NCBI GenBank assembly: GCA_004764695.1
Contig: SMSO01000010.1
Span: 1-64,000, forward strand
Source of the DNA: Schizochytrium sp. TIO01
Lineage: Eukaryota > Sar > Bigyra > Thraustochytrida > Thraustochytriidae
Direction: 5' to 3'
DNA length: 64,000 nucleotides
The position numbers and the translations under genes were made by a program. Of the stretch, positions 44,140-56,306 are shown piece by piece (within the stretch, counting starts at the first letter, position 1; each line of letters begins with the position of its first letter). The notes under the pieces were generated by a model. The model was not told the DNA's origin, searched no databases, and worked only from the letters and a program-made list of their open reading frames with translations.

Positions 44140-47100
44140 GTTCTTTTCCGAAGGAGCCGCTTTGCTCGTGTCATGCGCGAGGCCCTTTTAGTTTCCTGCC
44201 TCCACTGGTTCTCAAGGACCTGGATCTATCTAAGCGCTGATTGGGTGGAGGAGGCACCGACTGCCCCGGTGGCGACCCTTTCAAGACAGGAATTGCGGGC
44301 CGTTGGATTGGCCAACCGAATGATGAGTTGATCGGCGGTCCGTCGATCCATTCATTCGTTGGATAATCGAGTGATTGGAGCCTTTCCTTTGAGCTGCGAG
44401 CACAGACTTCGCATCCCTCAATCTAGATTTAGTAGGTACTACAAATTCTAAAGGACAGGCCTATATATTGAACATTGAAAAGAACACCCAAAGAACATTG
44501 TTATAGATATATATATGTAATATACTTGCACGTGTAAAGGGACTCGAAGAGAGAAAGAGAAACGGCGTTCCGATAGAAAGGAACATAAGAAGGAGTGGAG
44601 ACGAAGAGAAGGGGCAAAGTGGGAAGAAAGAAAAGAAAGAGAGGAAGAAAAGTATTTGGTGGTTTGCAGCAGACAGAAAGCGCGACCATCTCAACAGCTT
44701 GGAGGGAGAAGTATATATGTACCATCCCTATGCTCAAAGCAAAAGCATGCATCATATCCCAATACCCATAATTTTACTCCACAGGTTTGTGCATAATCAA
44801 ACAAACTGGGCATACACCGAAAAGAAAAGCTCATCATTGCAGGTTAAAGCGATTCTACAAGCCTGAGATTTCAGGAGTGCTTGTTTTTTATTATTAATTC
44901 AATATACTTCATTCAGCCTATCTACAAAATAGAATGGATAGAGATCAGCGTACGGTGAGACATGACGAAAAACGATCGTGTGTCATGAGCGCTATAAGCC
45001 AAGTGTTTCTGAAAATCAAATGTCGAGACCCGGCTACAGTTTGATTGTCAGCAGTTGCACTGACGTGGAGATCATCCCGACAGATATATGTATACCTCTT
45101 CCTGGCTTCAAAGGAGACTCTCAGATCAAACTGCATGAATTTAGTATGAGGCCTCGCCACCAATCGCAAAGGGTTTTTATATTTTGCTTCAAGACTCGGA
45201 GGAAGACTTTTTACTTTAATTTTACTTAATATATATTTTTATGTTCATTCTTTCATCACGAGACAAGTTTTCCGGTAACCAACCAAAGAAAGGAATCCGT
45301 CGCGGATTTTTGTTTAAATTAAATTTGTTTTAAACAAAGAAACAGAACGACCTTGCGCCGGAAGGGTGACTACAAGTTCGAAGTGCATGATGCGAAAGAG
45401 AACAGAGGAGCGAAGTGAATGGTCGAGTGAAAGTAAGCGAGGTAAAGGTTTGTGTTGACGTAAAAAGAAAACTATCGAGGCCTTGTTGTGCGTTGAAACT
45501 GAAAGAAAGACAAGGAAGGCGAGGTTTTCTTCTGTCTAATCAGTGGCTTTCATTTCTGAAGGATTCAAGGATTCCCTCACTCTGGTAAGGAAATAAAACA
45601 AGTCAAGTGAGTGGAAAGGAAGGAAAGGGTTCACACGGTCCTTTTCTCTGCTGCTTCATTAAAAGGCTAATCCCGCTGTTCTTTTCCCCTGCCTCCTCTT
45701 TTCTTTTCTTTTCTTTTCTTTTCTTTCCTTCTGTTATGTTTGTTTTAGCAGATTTGAAATAATAATAAAAAGTGAAAGAAGAGCCTTGAAAAGGAAGAGA
45801 ACGGAAATTAAAGGCAGCGCTTCTTCCGAAAGCCCTTTTTGATTTTCTCTCGCTGGTTCTTCCGCTCACCCATTCGTTGCTATTCTTTTGGCGTTGATTG
45901 ATACATGCGTACCAAGGGACACATGCGAATACACCGCGGCGCTTATAATGGTTGGTATAAATGGCATCACCTATGCACCCCTCGTGGGCTCTTCACCGTT
46001 CCACCAATTGAGAGCCCTTGCATCATTAAAAGTAAAAGCAAAGCAAAGTAAAACTAATATGCCCAAAAAAGAATGTGCTTTCCATCAAGAGTTCAGGAAA
46101 AGAGAAAATACTTACTTTCTGCTACTTAGGCGCCTCTAATGATACCTACTACTTGATGGAATTGAAATGGCTAATTGGTGAGAAGTGGAAAAGTAAAAAT
46201 TACGATAAGTAAAGAAAGAAGCGATTCGTTCTTTTTCCTTGTTTTCTTTTCTTTTTCTTGTGGTTTCTCTTTCTTTCCCTCCTTTCTGTTTAAAGTAGGT
46301 AGTCGTAGCAGTAGTATAAGTAGTTATTGTTTTTGTTTATATTTCCTCTTTCATTCAATCGTTCATTCATCATCATCATTCCTCGTTCTTGGAGCTCCCG
46401 GCCGTCGAGCCCGTGAGCTATCAAACAAACTGCCTAGGCGGCGCCTCTGCCGGTTGCAGACACGCGCGCCAACCAGAACACAACCACAACTCCTAAACCC
46501 GAGAACGCAGCTACTCGCTGGTCCTTGGTTTATTCTTCAACTCATTTGCACATCCATCGTCAGGCGCCAGACCTCGACCTGCTTGTCTGCTTGCTTACTT
46601 GCTCACGCAGGCAGTTCAATAACTCTTGCTTCTAGTTCTCTTGGAGACGAAGCACTCGACAGACAACCAAGAAGGCATTGTGTTGTGCAGTACGAGTAGC
46701 AGTCTTCGTTGCCACTAGACGACAGCGAGAGGAGGCAGCAAGCCCGAGGTCTCGGTTTTCTTTGTTGTCTCTTTGTGTCTGTCTCTTCTCTATCTATCTC
46801 TTTCTTTGTCTTTTCTTCAATCTCTTTGCTTGTACTCGTGGTCCCTCTCCTACTACTGCGGCTACTCGTGCTGGTGCCGGTGGCCATCTGCTGTTGCATG
46901 CGCTTAAACTCGAGACCCCAAGGCCCCATAACACCTTGACTCAGGCTGCTCGCAATCCGTGCTTGCTAATTTCGCAGGTGAGCAGGACCCAGACCGTCCT
47001 GTGAAGTAAGAGACAAATACAGAAAGCAATAGTAATAGACAAATATCAGAAAGCCACGAGCGCGTACGTGGGCTTCTCCAGATTTAAAAGCACTTATCGG

Positions 47101-47456
47101 AAGCGATCACAAGATTCCAAGGGCGTCGGCCGCGTCTATCAAGAGCTCAGTGAGAGGTGAGCGTTTACGGGACAGGTATTGTGAGCAGACGCACCACACG
47201 CAAGTAGCGACTCTTGTTATACATTGCCTTGCTGGAGTTCCTCGCTTTATCAGACTCTGTACTACCTGCCTAGTTTCTTGAGGGGACTACAAAGACTAGC
47301 AAACTGTGTCGCCCAGAGCGTGTTAGAGGTTTTGACAAAATTAGGCCTGCAAAGACGCGCGTGAAAATCTTTCCTTCCAGTCGCAGTATACAAGGCAGCG
47401 GGGACACCCCCCGCACACGCCTTAAGGTACCTGCACTTCGTAAACACTCGAGCACG

Positions 47457-48950
47457 ATGCTCCGCAATGAACTCGAGGAGGTGGAGGATAAGTTCGAGCA
47501 AGTCTCATTAAGGAAACGATCAAGACATGTTTCTTTCGTCAGCACAAGTCGAAGGCATTGTGCTCCAAAGCTCAGTGCCGGGGCTGCTCGGTCACCAGGC
47601 ACGCTCCTCCCTCATAAGGCAGTCAGCTTTAGTCTCACCGATCGTGGTGCACTTGATATGCGCAAAAAGCGTTTTGATGATGAAGCAGACGAAGTTGAAG
47701 GACTCCTGGAGTGTCTTCCGACTGCTCGATTTGGGACGCTTGAGCTCACTCCCCTCATGATTGCGGCACGTGCCGGAGACCTTGGCACTGTCGAAGCCCT
47801 TCTAGAACGTGGCGCCAATCCAATGGATAGTGACTGCAGAGGCTTTGATGCGCTCATGTATGCCGTGCGCGATGGACATGCTATTGTCGCACATTTACTC
47901 CTCAAGGCTATTAAACGCGCTGTCAGCCGTTCAGGAGAAACCGGCTACTCTTTTTTAAATGCTCATGGTCTCACACATATGCTTTATGCAGCAACAAATG
48001 GCCATACTGATTGTGTTGACATTCTGCGACGAAATGGGAGCCGTGTGGATCTTCCTGATGCATCCGGCTTCACCCCTCTTATGGCAGCTTGCCAAAATGG
48101 ACATTACGCAACAGCAGAATTATTGCTGAACTTTGGTGCTAAGGTGGACCGCCCTGATCGCCAGGGCATGACTGCACTTGCTTGGGCGGTGCGAGAGGGC
48201 TCAACCGCTTGTATTGAACTTCTCATCCGCTTTGGAGCAGACATTCAGCAGAGTGACAAGAAAGGTCGCTCACCACTCTTTTGGGCTGTGTTCCAGGGCC
48301 ACACAGAAATCGGAGAGTACTTGCTGCAAGCCGGAGCCCAGGTTACGGATTTGGTGCGATACACAGTTTTACGTTCACACGTCTCACAGATCAAGCGTCA
48401 ATCGAAACAAGAATCTAGAGGCCGCGCTTGCCACCCTGGTGCTATGAAGACAGCACAGTCTCAGCAAGATGACGAAAAAGATCTTGACCCTGAAGCAAGC
48501 CCCGAGATGGAGAGCGAGAGCCCAAATACTCTTCACAACCAGGGTCACCATCCCCAGTCATACCCAACTGCTGCTTATCTTGGCCACCATCAACACCAAT
48601 CAATGTCGGTCAATGCCTCTACAGGCGGGGCTCCCATGTCGCAGGACACCATGCCTGCCCCGAATGATTTTGACGATAGCCTCAATTCGTTTGACACTGT
48701 ATTTGAAGCCGATGAGGACAGTGATGACATCCAAGGTGACGATGCCGCATCTGATGACTTTGCATCAGACCAATCTCCTGATCAGATGCACATGACTCGC
48801 CTTGAGCTTCCGCGAGACCAGCTGGAGCTCCAAGATGATGAATTAGACGATGATGTTTTTGATCTTGATGAGGACATGCAAATGCCCAATCAAGCACCTC
48901 CATCATCATCTATGCCCACAACTCTGCCCTCAATTATACCCACACTATAA
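47457..48950 (+). CDS. Ankyrin-repeat protein with acidic C-terminus
   Basis: The ATG at 47457 gives 497 aa. The frame is open 32 codons further upstream (GTG at 47361) and a pyrimidine-rich TTTCCTTCCAG at about 47368-47380 resembles a 3' splice site, so an upstream exon may exist. Six ankyrin repeats run from about residue 98 to 310: LTPLMIAARAGDLGTVEALL, FDALMYAVRDGHAIVAHLLL, LTHMLYAATNGHTDCVDIL, FTPLMAACQNGHYATAELLL, MTALAWAVREGSTACIELLI and SPLFWAVFQGHTEIGEYLL. The tail is His/Gln-rich, then acidic (D/E with SD clusters), then Pro/Ser-rich. Ankyrin arrays bind proteins; the partner is not deducible. The gene stands alone in gene-poor DNA, which favours a host gene, though viruses also carry such genes. 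Confidence 0.92.
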   Translation: MLRNELEEVEDKFEQVSLRKRSRHVSFVSTSRRHCAPKLSAGAARSPGTLLPHKAVSFSLTDRGALDMRKKRFDDEADEVEGLLECLPTARFGTLELTPLMIAARAGDLGTVEALLERGANPMDSDCRGFDALMYAVRDGHAIVAHLLLKAIKRAVSRSGETGYSFLNAHGLTHMLYAATNGHTDCVDILRRNGSRVDLPDASGFTPLMAACQNGHYATAELLLNFGAKVDRPDRQGMTALAWAVREGSTACIELLIRFGADIQQSDKKGRSPLFWAVFQGHTEIGEYLLQAGAQVTDLVRYTVLRSHVSQIKRQSKQESRGRACHPGAMKTAQSQQDDEKDLDPEASPEMESESPNTLHNQGHHPQSYPTAAYLGHHQHQSMSVNASTGGAPMSQDTMPAPNDFDDSLNSFDTVFEADEDSDDIQGDDAASDDFASDQSPDQMHMTRLELPRDQLELQDDELDDDVFDLDEDMQMPNQAPPSSSMPTTLPSIIPTL

Positions 48951-51787
48951 ATCTGTTTACCCTACTACTTTTTACCCCCAAAATGATACACATACCTCTA
49001 CGATCTTCAAGTTCAAAATATTAAACTCTAACTATTAAAAAACTTCTGTCTACAAGCCTTTGGGATATTCTTTACTTACCCGGAGTGTTTCCTGGAAGAC
49101 CCTCCCGCACGCTTCTGGGATTATGAAGACTCTTTCATTTGAATGCTTGCTCTGATGAATCTATCTCGTATCCACACTCAGAGTCTTCGAACAACATTAT
49201 TTTTTGGGTGATCTAAATTAACATGATGCTAAAATATTCTAAGAACTCCTCAATCTAATCACAAATATTTCAAAATCATGAGCGTCTGTGCTGAAATTCC
49301 AATTTCCTGGCAAAATGTCACGTTTCTTTGAAAATAAGTATAGACATCAACACATAGCTGATGCCTCTCTTCCTTCTCTTCAAATCATCGAAGGTGAAGC
49401 AGAAGAACCCCAACATGTCCAACTAACTATAAAGCTCATTGAGCAAAGCTCTGATGTTTACAATCATGACAATGAACGAAATACAAAACCCTTGACATCC
49501 AGCTTTGCAGAGGTTCTCAATTTTTGGCGTTGTTACTGAAATATACTTATTAAAAAAAGTTTTTCTAGCATCCTGAGAGTAGGTGTCATGTTTCTTTGAA
49601 GATGTTCAATGATTGCTGAAAGACCCTTGTCATTGATGATATAAATTTCATGTAGCCTATGTTTATTTATTATCAATAATACCTTAACAATACTGGCTCT
49701 CTGGCGTGGTTCTGGGTTTTCTCGTGCAGTGAAATGCGTGGTGTAAGTTACGGATTAGTATGTACAAAGCAACGCGCGTCAATAATTCCTCAAACAGAGT
49801 CGGTAGCGTCAGCAACAGTGCAACAGCCAAACCAACTTTAACATCATCAGCGGATGCAGGCCTTAGCCAAGATAATACTGCCCTCGTTACGGATGCTGTT
49901 TCAACAGAACCAGTCATCAGTACTCATTGAAACTAGAACTTCATGAAATCATTTCAATCAACCAAAACTAAGTCAGTATTGCTCAGAAACATTCCAAAGT
50001 TCACTTGCATGCATTGATATATTTTTCATTTCGACACAACATTGCAGAAAGTTTTATCAAACTTTGTATCCTATTTCTCTCCCCAAAGTATACAATTAAT
50101 TGACTACTGAACAGACGCTAAAATTTGATCACTTCTCTTTACAAAAGTTTCTGACACAGCCTTGGTGTATTTATAATGATTTTATAAACTCCGAATCAAT
50201 ATACTCAACACACAAAGTTATCTACTAGGCTGATCCAAGGTTCAGTTTATCTCTGGCTATGACATTCACTGTGCCAAGCTGAAGTTCAACGTCGTAGAAT
50301 GGGACAGCGAATTGGCTCATTTCTATGAACTGTAATTACATAAGCTTTTCTTTTGAAAGAGGTTTGTTTAATTTATGGTTAGCTAAGTCACAAAATTATT
50401 CAATAACTGTTTATGCGACTCAGTGCAGAGTTTTGTTTTTAATTAAAGCAGTAGCTAATAGGTATCATGACAACTGCTCAGAACTCCCAATTATACTGTT
50501 ATATTATTCGTGACTATAACGAATCAAAGAAACATGTTACCAGCCAGTAGAATAAGGATTGGCGTATTATTTGGAAGGTCGCGCTATCATATAGGCAACT
50601 TTAACACTTATTTTTTTATAAAGAGCGGGGATTTGAAACAGTTGTTCTGCTAAAAATTAGAAATTGATATATCATAACAACCAAATACCATCTTTGGAAA
50701 TTTTAGTGTATGAAATCTGTAAGCAGAATCTTTAGTTTCTTACAGAATGTTAAACCGTTTTGGTACGAGCCCGTGTTCGGGTCCACTCATCGGATTTTAT
50801 TGTTTCAGGATTGGAAGGATGTTCAAAAAGGACATGCCTATGTTTAGAAGATACAGCTTCCGAAATTCACGTCGTGGAGAATCCCAAAAGCCAGTTACTT
50901 TTCATTTATGTGGATCAACTGCTTAGAACTAGCAGCTTTGAAAGTAAAATGTGTACAGTTCTGCCAAATAGCATTTCACAGCGGACGCATTGTGCAGGGA
51001 AATTAGTGTGAAATGTTGTGGTTTAGTAATCCCTCTATCTAATCCACTTCGCCGACTGCAGTACAGACGTATCTGAAGCGTTACAAGCTCACGTTCATAT
51101 GGTTCAAACAGCCAAAGTGTAAATCATGGGCCTGATATATGAAGAGTAGACGTGGTAGACGTTTTGCTGGTCGGCACATACTACAAAAGAAGATGTCAAG
51201 GCTGAGTTGCTAAGGCATAGAAGAAGCTGTCGCAAACGCCGTTTGACCAGGAAGCACCAGCTGTGGGCAGGATAAATGTTGAATATGCATAATGAGCAAG
51301 CAAAGTTGATTAGAATGAGTTTGTATGTTTAGCTTGGTAACTAGTGGTAGGGAGGGACCCCTCACGTATACAGCATCAAGTACAGAGCACATGTTGGAGA
51401 GAAGAGAGAGAATCAGTTTCGATGTGTGCTAGCCTTGCTGTCATTTTTTTTCTGAATGTAATAAATGGCGAAAGGTAATATCGTATTTATAAAACGTCAA
51501 AGTGTGGAGTAAGACAATAAATTCTATAGTACTCCCCATGAGAAATTTGAGTCTCAGAAGGAGTGAGGTAAATAGGGGTATAGTATACAAACGTGTTTAT
51601 GCAATGATTCAAGACGCGTCGGCACTCAGATCCGCCTATGCAGAGACGACATCTTTATTTACATCGACCGAACCAAGGTGATTGCTCAACTAAGTATAAA
51701 GATGGACATTCAAAGATGCTAAGCAGACCTGAATAGCAAATCCCAAATTCTCAGAGACTGCAAACCTCAAATTCGCAGATCTCAAGG
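48951..51787. other. Intergenic region between the ankyrin and vWA genes
   Basis: This is 2.8 kb of AT-rich sequence with only very short open frames (a weak candidate is listed at 49315). No repeats of note were seen. The last 150 bp include ACTAAGTATAAAGATGG (about 51690), a TATA-like site 90-100 bp before the vWA gene. Confidence 0.5.
49315..49539 (+). CDS. Weak candidate small protein
   Basis: From the ATG at 49315 a 74-aa frame reads MSRFFENKYRHQHIADASLP and so on, with no recognised motif and no membrane segment. The amino-acid mix is protein-like, but the length is within the range expected by chance in 2.8 kb of non-coding DNA. Confidence 0.2.
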   Translation: MSRFFENKYRHQHIADASLPSLQIIEGEAEEPQHVQLTIKLIEQSSDVYNHDNERNTKPLTSSFAEVLNFWRCY

Positions 51788-53362
51788 ATGTCACACGCAA
51801 CGTACTGGAGCATATTTATTGCATTTTTGACGCTTCAACTGCGGCAAACATCCGCTGCTTCTTGTGCGCCAAGAGATGCAGTTCTTGTTCTGCAGTCGAC
51901 AGGAAGGAAAAATGAGTTTGCCAAAATTCAACAACTTGCCGAAGAAGTGGTTTCTACATTCAATGTAGGTACGGATAACTTGAGTGACCAATTTGCGCTT
52001 GTCAGCTACGATCGAGACGTCGACGATGTTCTCTCTTTTAATAAATTTAACGACATGAGCAAGCTACAAGAAACCATTGAAAATCTTCGAAGTTCAAATA
52101 AAAACGAGGCGAATATTGTAGATGCTTTGGACCGTGCATTCGAGCTTGCACTTCAAGACGGCAGAAAAGATACGCCTAAATTTATCATTCTCGTTTCGGA
52201 TGGGCAACTTCAGTTATCTCGGAAGGATAGACCTAAGGCTTGCTCTGGTGCAACTGGACTTGAACAATACAAAGCATGCCTCTCCTTGATGATCGAGGCG
52301 CATGCGAAACTTAACATTCAGCTCTTTCGTGTCCCAGTCCCAGACCAAAGCGGCGGCGGAGATGATATACTGGCGTCGTTGAGCGACCTGTATGTCAGTC
52401 TGAGTAATGACAAAAGTGCAGATAATGCTTCATGTAGCAGCTTAGTACCCTCATCTTCAACTGCGGCGCCAACTCAAAGCTTCTTGGATGTGAACACGGA
52501 CTGCTTTCTTCTCGATACGAAATATGTGAAAACCAAAAAAATCAAATCAAATGATGGTTCAAACTTAAGTAGCAGTCGCAAGCCAAGCCGTCGCAGAAAT
52601 CAGCGTAAAGGAAGAAGCCGTGGCCTTACTACAATAGACCTCGCTGCACAGTGCCAGCAAAAATGCCAAATAACTGACAGTTGTGAATACTGGACTTACG
52701 AAGGAGTAGAGAAAGAATGCAACTTATATCAAATTGCAAGAAAAAGTGTACCAACTCCCACAAAATGGAGCTTTGTGTCCGGGCCTCGATTTTGTACCCC
52801 TAACCCTACATTATCGCCAACTTTCGACCCAACATCATCACCTACATTGGACCCTACATTATCACCAACTTTAGACCCTACATCAGCACCAACTCTGGTA
52901 CCTACAGCATCACCAACTCTAAGTCCTTCAACAGCACCATCACTCTCCCCAACATTGGACCCTACATCAGCACCAACATTGGGCCCTACAGCATCACCAA
53001 CTCTGGATCCTACAGTAGCACCGTCACTCTCGCCAACATTGGACCCTACATCAGCACCAACTTTGGATCCTACAACAGCACCAACTCTAAGTCCTACAAC
53101 AGCACCATCACTCTCCCCAACATTGGGCCCTACAGCATCACCAACTTTGGATCCTACAACAGCACCATCGCTCTCACCAACTCTGGATCCTACAGCAGCA
53201 CCAACTCTGGATCCTACAGTAGCACCGTCACTCTCACCAACATTGGACCCTACAGCAGCAGCACCAACTTTGGATCCTACAACAGCACCATCACTCTCAC
53301 CAACTTTGGACCCTACAGCAGCACCAACTTTGGACCCTACAGCAACTCCTACATTGTCTTAA
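51788..53362 (+). CDS. Secreted vWA-PAN protein with Pro/Thr-rich repeat tail
   Basis: This 524-aa protein is encoded by a single exon. Residues 1-24 form a signal peptide (YWSIFIAFLTLQL core, cleavage near TSAAS). Residues about 29-220 are a von Willebrand A domain: AVLVLQSTG, FALVSYDRDV and PKFIILVSDGQ lie at the expected places, but the metal-binding DxSxS motif is QSTGR, so the usual metal site is altered. Residues about 237-335 are a PAN/apple domain (CQQKCQ..DSCEYWTYEG..KECNLY) with a basic loop (KPSRRRNQRKGRSR). The rest is about 18 SPT-LDPT/APT-LDPT units. No membrane anchor is seen. Cell-wall or matrix attachment and adhesion are the likely role. This style of tail is frequent in stramenopile surface proteins, which is the main clue to the host lineage. 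Confidence 0.85.
   Translation: MSHATYWSIFIAFLTLQLRQTSAASCAPRDAVLVLQSTGRKNEFAKIQQLAEEVVSTFNVGTDNLSDQFALVSYDRDVDDVLSFNKFNDMSKLQETIENLRSSNKNEANIVDALDRAFELALQDGRKDTPKFIILVSDGQLQLSRKDRPKACSGATGLEQYKACLSLMIEAHAKLNIQLFRVPVPDQSGGGDDILASLSDLYVSLSNDKSADNASCSSLVPSSSTAAPTQSFLDVNTDCFLLDTKYVKTKKIKSNDGSNLSSSRKPSRRRNQRKGRSRGLTTIDLAAQCQQKCQITDSCEYWTYEGVEKECNLYQIARKSVPTPTKWSFVSGPRFCTPNPTLSPTFDPTSSPTLDPTLSPTLDPTSAPTLVPTASPTLSPSTAPSLSPTLDPTSAPTLGPTASPTLDPTVAPSLSPTLDPTSAPTLDPTTAPTLSPTTAPSLSPTLGPTASPTLDPTTAPSLSPTLDPTAAPTLDPTVAPSLSPTLDPTAAAPTLDPTTAPSLSPTLDPTAAPTLDPTATPTLS
52800..53358 (+). repeat. Minisatellite coding the SPT/DPT tail
   Basis: Roughly 30-bp units made of CCAACTCTGGATCCTACAGC-like and CACCATCACTCTC-like modules recur in higher-order blocks of about 60-120 bp over about 560 bp. 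The third-position variation is limited, which suggests ongoing unit exchange. Length differences between individuals are expected. Confidence 0.9.
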
Positions 53363-55892
53363 ATATAAATTCTACGTCGACTTTTATAATCTTTCCCAAA
53401 CAAAGCGATTGTATCCTTCCTGATATTGGTTACTGTAACATCTCTAACACCCTACTTGTCTTGATGAAGTTAGTTTTTTACTGTAATTTTCACGCCAATT
53501 CTTGGAATCAATGGTTTCGTCCTACATGTATAGGTAGTTTTAAGTCCATTCCTTCCTATAAACACAAGTCATAGCTCTGTCAAATTAGTGTTGACTTCAG
53601 CTAGACAAAAAGTTCCATACCTTGTCATTAGACATATGCATATGCATAGAACATTGTTCCATCTTTGCTCAGGTTGCAAACTACCGTACACAATAAAAGT
53701 AACAACTTATTACACGTAGTAAATAGTGCAGGCAGACACTTCTTGACCGAACGATACTTCCACGTACCTATATTTCAACACGACGGAGTGGTTGCAAACT
53801 CATTATACCAAACAGATTCATCATAATTACTTGAACAAATTTCTTTCTTTAATAATATTAAGCTACCCAATTTATTTAGAAGCAAACACAAAATTCTACT
53901 AGCCGAAAGATAAAGCCTTCGCGGAGAGACTACAACCTGATAGGATCGTGGGAGACAGGCAGTTAGTCGAGATAGCTGTCTAAGGCTTCGGAAAGGTAAT
54001 GGCAAGATGCCAAGAAGCTGAAAAGTGTCCATAAATTGAAAGTCTGTTGGGGTCTATAACCTGGTGAAAGATGAATCTGGGCAGATAAAGGTTGACTATG
54101 AAGATAAAAGAAGAGGTTTAAATAAGGCTACGGAAGGCTTGATAACCTCGGATTTGAGAGTTAACGATCCTCTGTCCTTGGGATTCGATTCCAAGGCAGA
54201 CAGGTTCATTTTATAATTAAGAGGCTAAGGCAGGCTTGATCTGTAATAGAGGCAATTTAGTTGGCCAGGTTGAGTTATCTTTCAGTAATCAGTTCATATA
54301 CCGCCACATATAGATCTAGTGAATGCAGCATCGTCTATTTCTAGTTCATAACCACACATTTGGTTTGTCTAGTTCTAGTTTTAGGTCCTAAATCCTGGGG
54401 AGCTGCAATAGGACGCTAAGAGCTCTAGCGATGTCTTGTTTTATCAATCGGAGACTTTAGCAAAGCCATAGGACGAAATACACAGTTGGAGAGAAATGTG
54501 GATGAATGACCACAATTGTTGAATCAACAGACCTGATTCTTAACCAAGCAAGCACAAAGCTAACAACAATACTTGATTAAGCTAACCACGAATGTATGGC
54601 ATTCGTTTGGTAACTATTGAGTTTACATAACCTTTAACTGTGTAAAGAGGCATCGTTTCAAAAACTCTATTCAATGTTGATTTGCTATAAGTTTGTTAAA
54701 GGAGAAGCGATGATACAAATATTGAACTTCAAGATATCGAAGATCACATCTTTCCTGACTTCTACTATTTAATATCAGGGCTCTTCGATTAATTTGAGAC
54801 TATCCTTGGTATATTAAGTGTATACCTGAACAAATATGTTCAGTAGCTCTATTGAATATCGGAAATTTACCTGTGCTTCTAAATATTGTTGCAAAGCCTT
54901 GTATCACGCCTACTTACATGATTCTTGACAGCTAAGGGGTGAGTACGGACTAATCCGAGAAACGAAAGAAAGCAAGTTAGAGAAGGCTTGAAGAGGGTTC
55001 CTTAAATTTTGGCTTCCAAATTTAGCGATCTGTTTTCTTTTAAAGTGAGTTCGGAGGTAATCTAATTGATGCTATGTTCAAAAGAATTAGATCGACTCAA
55101 TATAGATATAAGATCATTGAAGATATTTGATTAGCTCATTTAATCATTCATGAATTCAGATTGCATTGTAAAATTCTATTGAGCGTGTATGTGCACTTCA
55201 GTTATTGATGTCCTTTGTTTCACAACTACGGATCTGGTTGTCTAAACCTAATCCTATTCAGAAATTAATTCTTTGAGAACTTCTAATCGCACGATAACAA
55301 CTCTAGTAATCTCTTTTTCATATGTCTCAGCGATGGGTGGCTGCGTTGATTATTTTTCAAATTAGTTTTGAGCTCTCAATCATATTGAATATTCAACTCC
55401 TCTTGCTAAATTTATCAGAAAACCCAATAGTTTGAATTGCAGTTTTCTTTGCCGCATTTAAGAGATTAGAGCACTGCAACGATTGACAATCAAGTCTACC
55501 ACTGATAGAGTTCTAACAAGTCAATTGTGCGAGTCTTGGCTTATGTCAAGCTTCTGGAGAAGCATAGTGATGCACATAATAGCTCCCAAACCCCCAAGTT
55601 ATTGGCGTGAGTAAATCCTAAGCACTCTTTAGATTACACCTAAGCTAACCTAAACCAAAACAACCGATGAAATCTGTCAAAAACCTAGCCTCGACTAAAG
55701 TCTGAGAGTCACAAGTGTATTCCCGATGCTTCGTATATAATAGGTGAGCTGAGATAATCAGAGGACCTGGTAAACTTTACCAATACCAGAAGATTACTAA
55801 GTAATAAGTCGAGACTACTCAGCTTTCATTCGTCACTGCACTCAACGTCTATCAATTAACTACATCTTCATGAAATCTCAAAGTTCATACAG
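53363..55892. other. AT-rich non-coding region
   Basis: No gene is supported. Stop codons are frequent in all frames. A recurring motif around TTAGCGATCTG occurs at about 55022-55032 and has relatives at 58174 and 58833, with a more diverged TTAACGATCCTCTG at about 54162, hinting at decayed dispersed repeats. Confidence 0.55.
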
Positions 55893-56306
55893 TGCTGAGA
55901 TCTCCAATCGAAGGAACTGGTGGGCAAGACACTGCTATAGTTCTTGATGTCCCTTTGTGAAACCCTCACTGACATAAGGATTAAAATAGAGCAAGGGTAG
56001 GCAGCCAGATTCATGCGGCTGCCATAGTTAAGAATTTAAAGTGTGATTACACAGTACTTACATCCAAGTATGGTGTAGCTTGGATCGATAGTTGAAGAGG
56101 TTGAATTAACCTAGCCCCATCGACTATCTCTATCACCTTAAAGATTGCTTTAACCTCCTTAATTACTACATGATTCCATCTTCCTGGAATTCATTCTCCA
56201 GGACAGCAGTTCGCTAACTCTTAAATCAAGCTTCTTAAAGCCTTCATCAAGATCTTGCCTTCATATTTATAGTCAACCTCAAGCTGACCAGAGTCATCTT
56301 TTAGCA
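55893..56306 (+). mobile_element. MITE-like element, copy 1 (decayed end)
   Basis: These 414 bp begin TGCTGAGATCTCCAATCGAA and are co-linear with 57566-57980 over the whole length at roughly 80% identity. The right end reads TTTTAGCA, so the terminal inverted repeat is damaged and no clear target duplication is left. An internal stem ATCCAAG/CTTGGAT (56062-56085) and a stem TCCTGGA/TCCAGGA (56182-56203) are present. It has no coding capacity. Confidence 0.75.

Larger units (their letters stand above)
40081..47456. other. Gene-poor region with purine/pyrimidine microsatellites
   Basis: No gene can be supported in 7.4 kb. Notable are a 20-base poly-A at 40095-40114, (TTTA/TTGA)n at 41423-41474, an AT palindromic tract at 42281-42318, GAAAA units at 42981-43013, TTTTC units at 43961-43995 and 45697-45727, and GAAA units at 44102-44139. 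Open frames at 46175-46939 overlap on both strands and consist of low-complexity residues. The last 100 bp before 47457 are open in frame with the ankyrin gene and may hold an upstream exon. Confidence 0.55.

Noticed and set aside
46175-47004. Frames up to 174 codons on both strands
   Set aside because: Compositionally biased (Ser/Phe or Arg/Gln runs from CT-rich sequence) and mutually overlapping.
52795-52815. Telomere-like CCTAACCCTA
   Set aside because: It is a single occurrence inside the coding sequence of the vWA gene, not an array.
54150-54205. tRNA-like GGGATTCGATTCC stretch
   Set aside because: It looks like a T-arm, but no matching acceptor stem, D-arm or anticodon arm could be placed around it.
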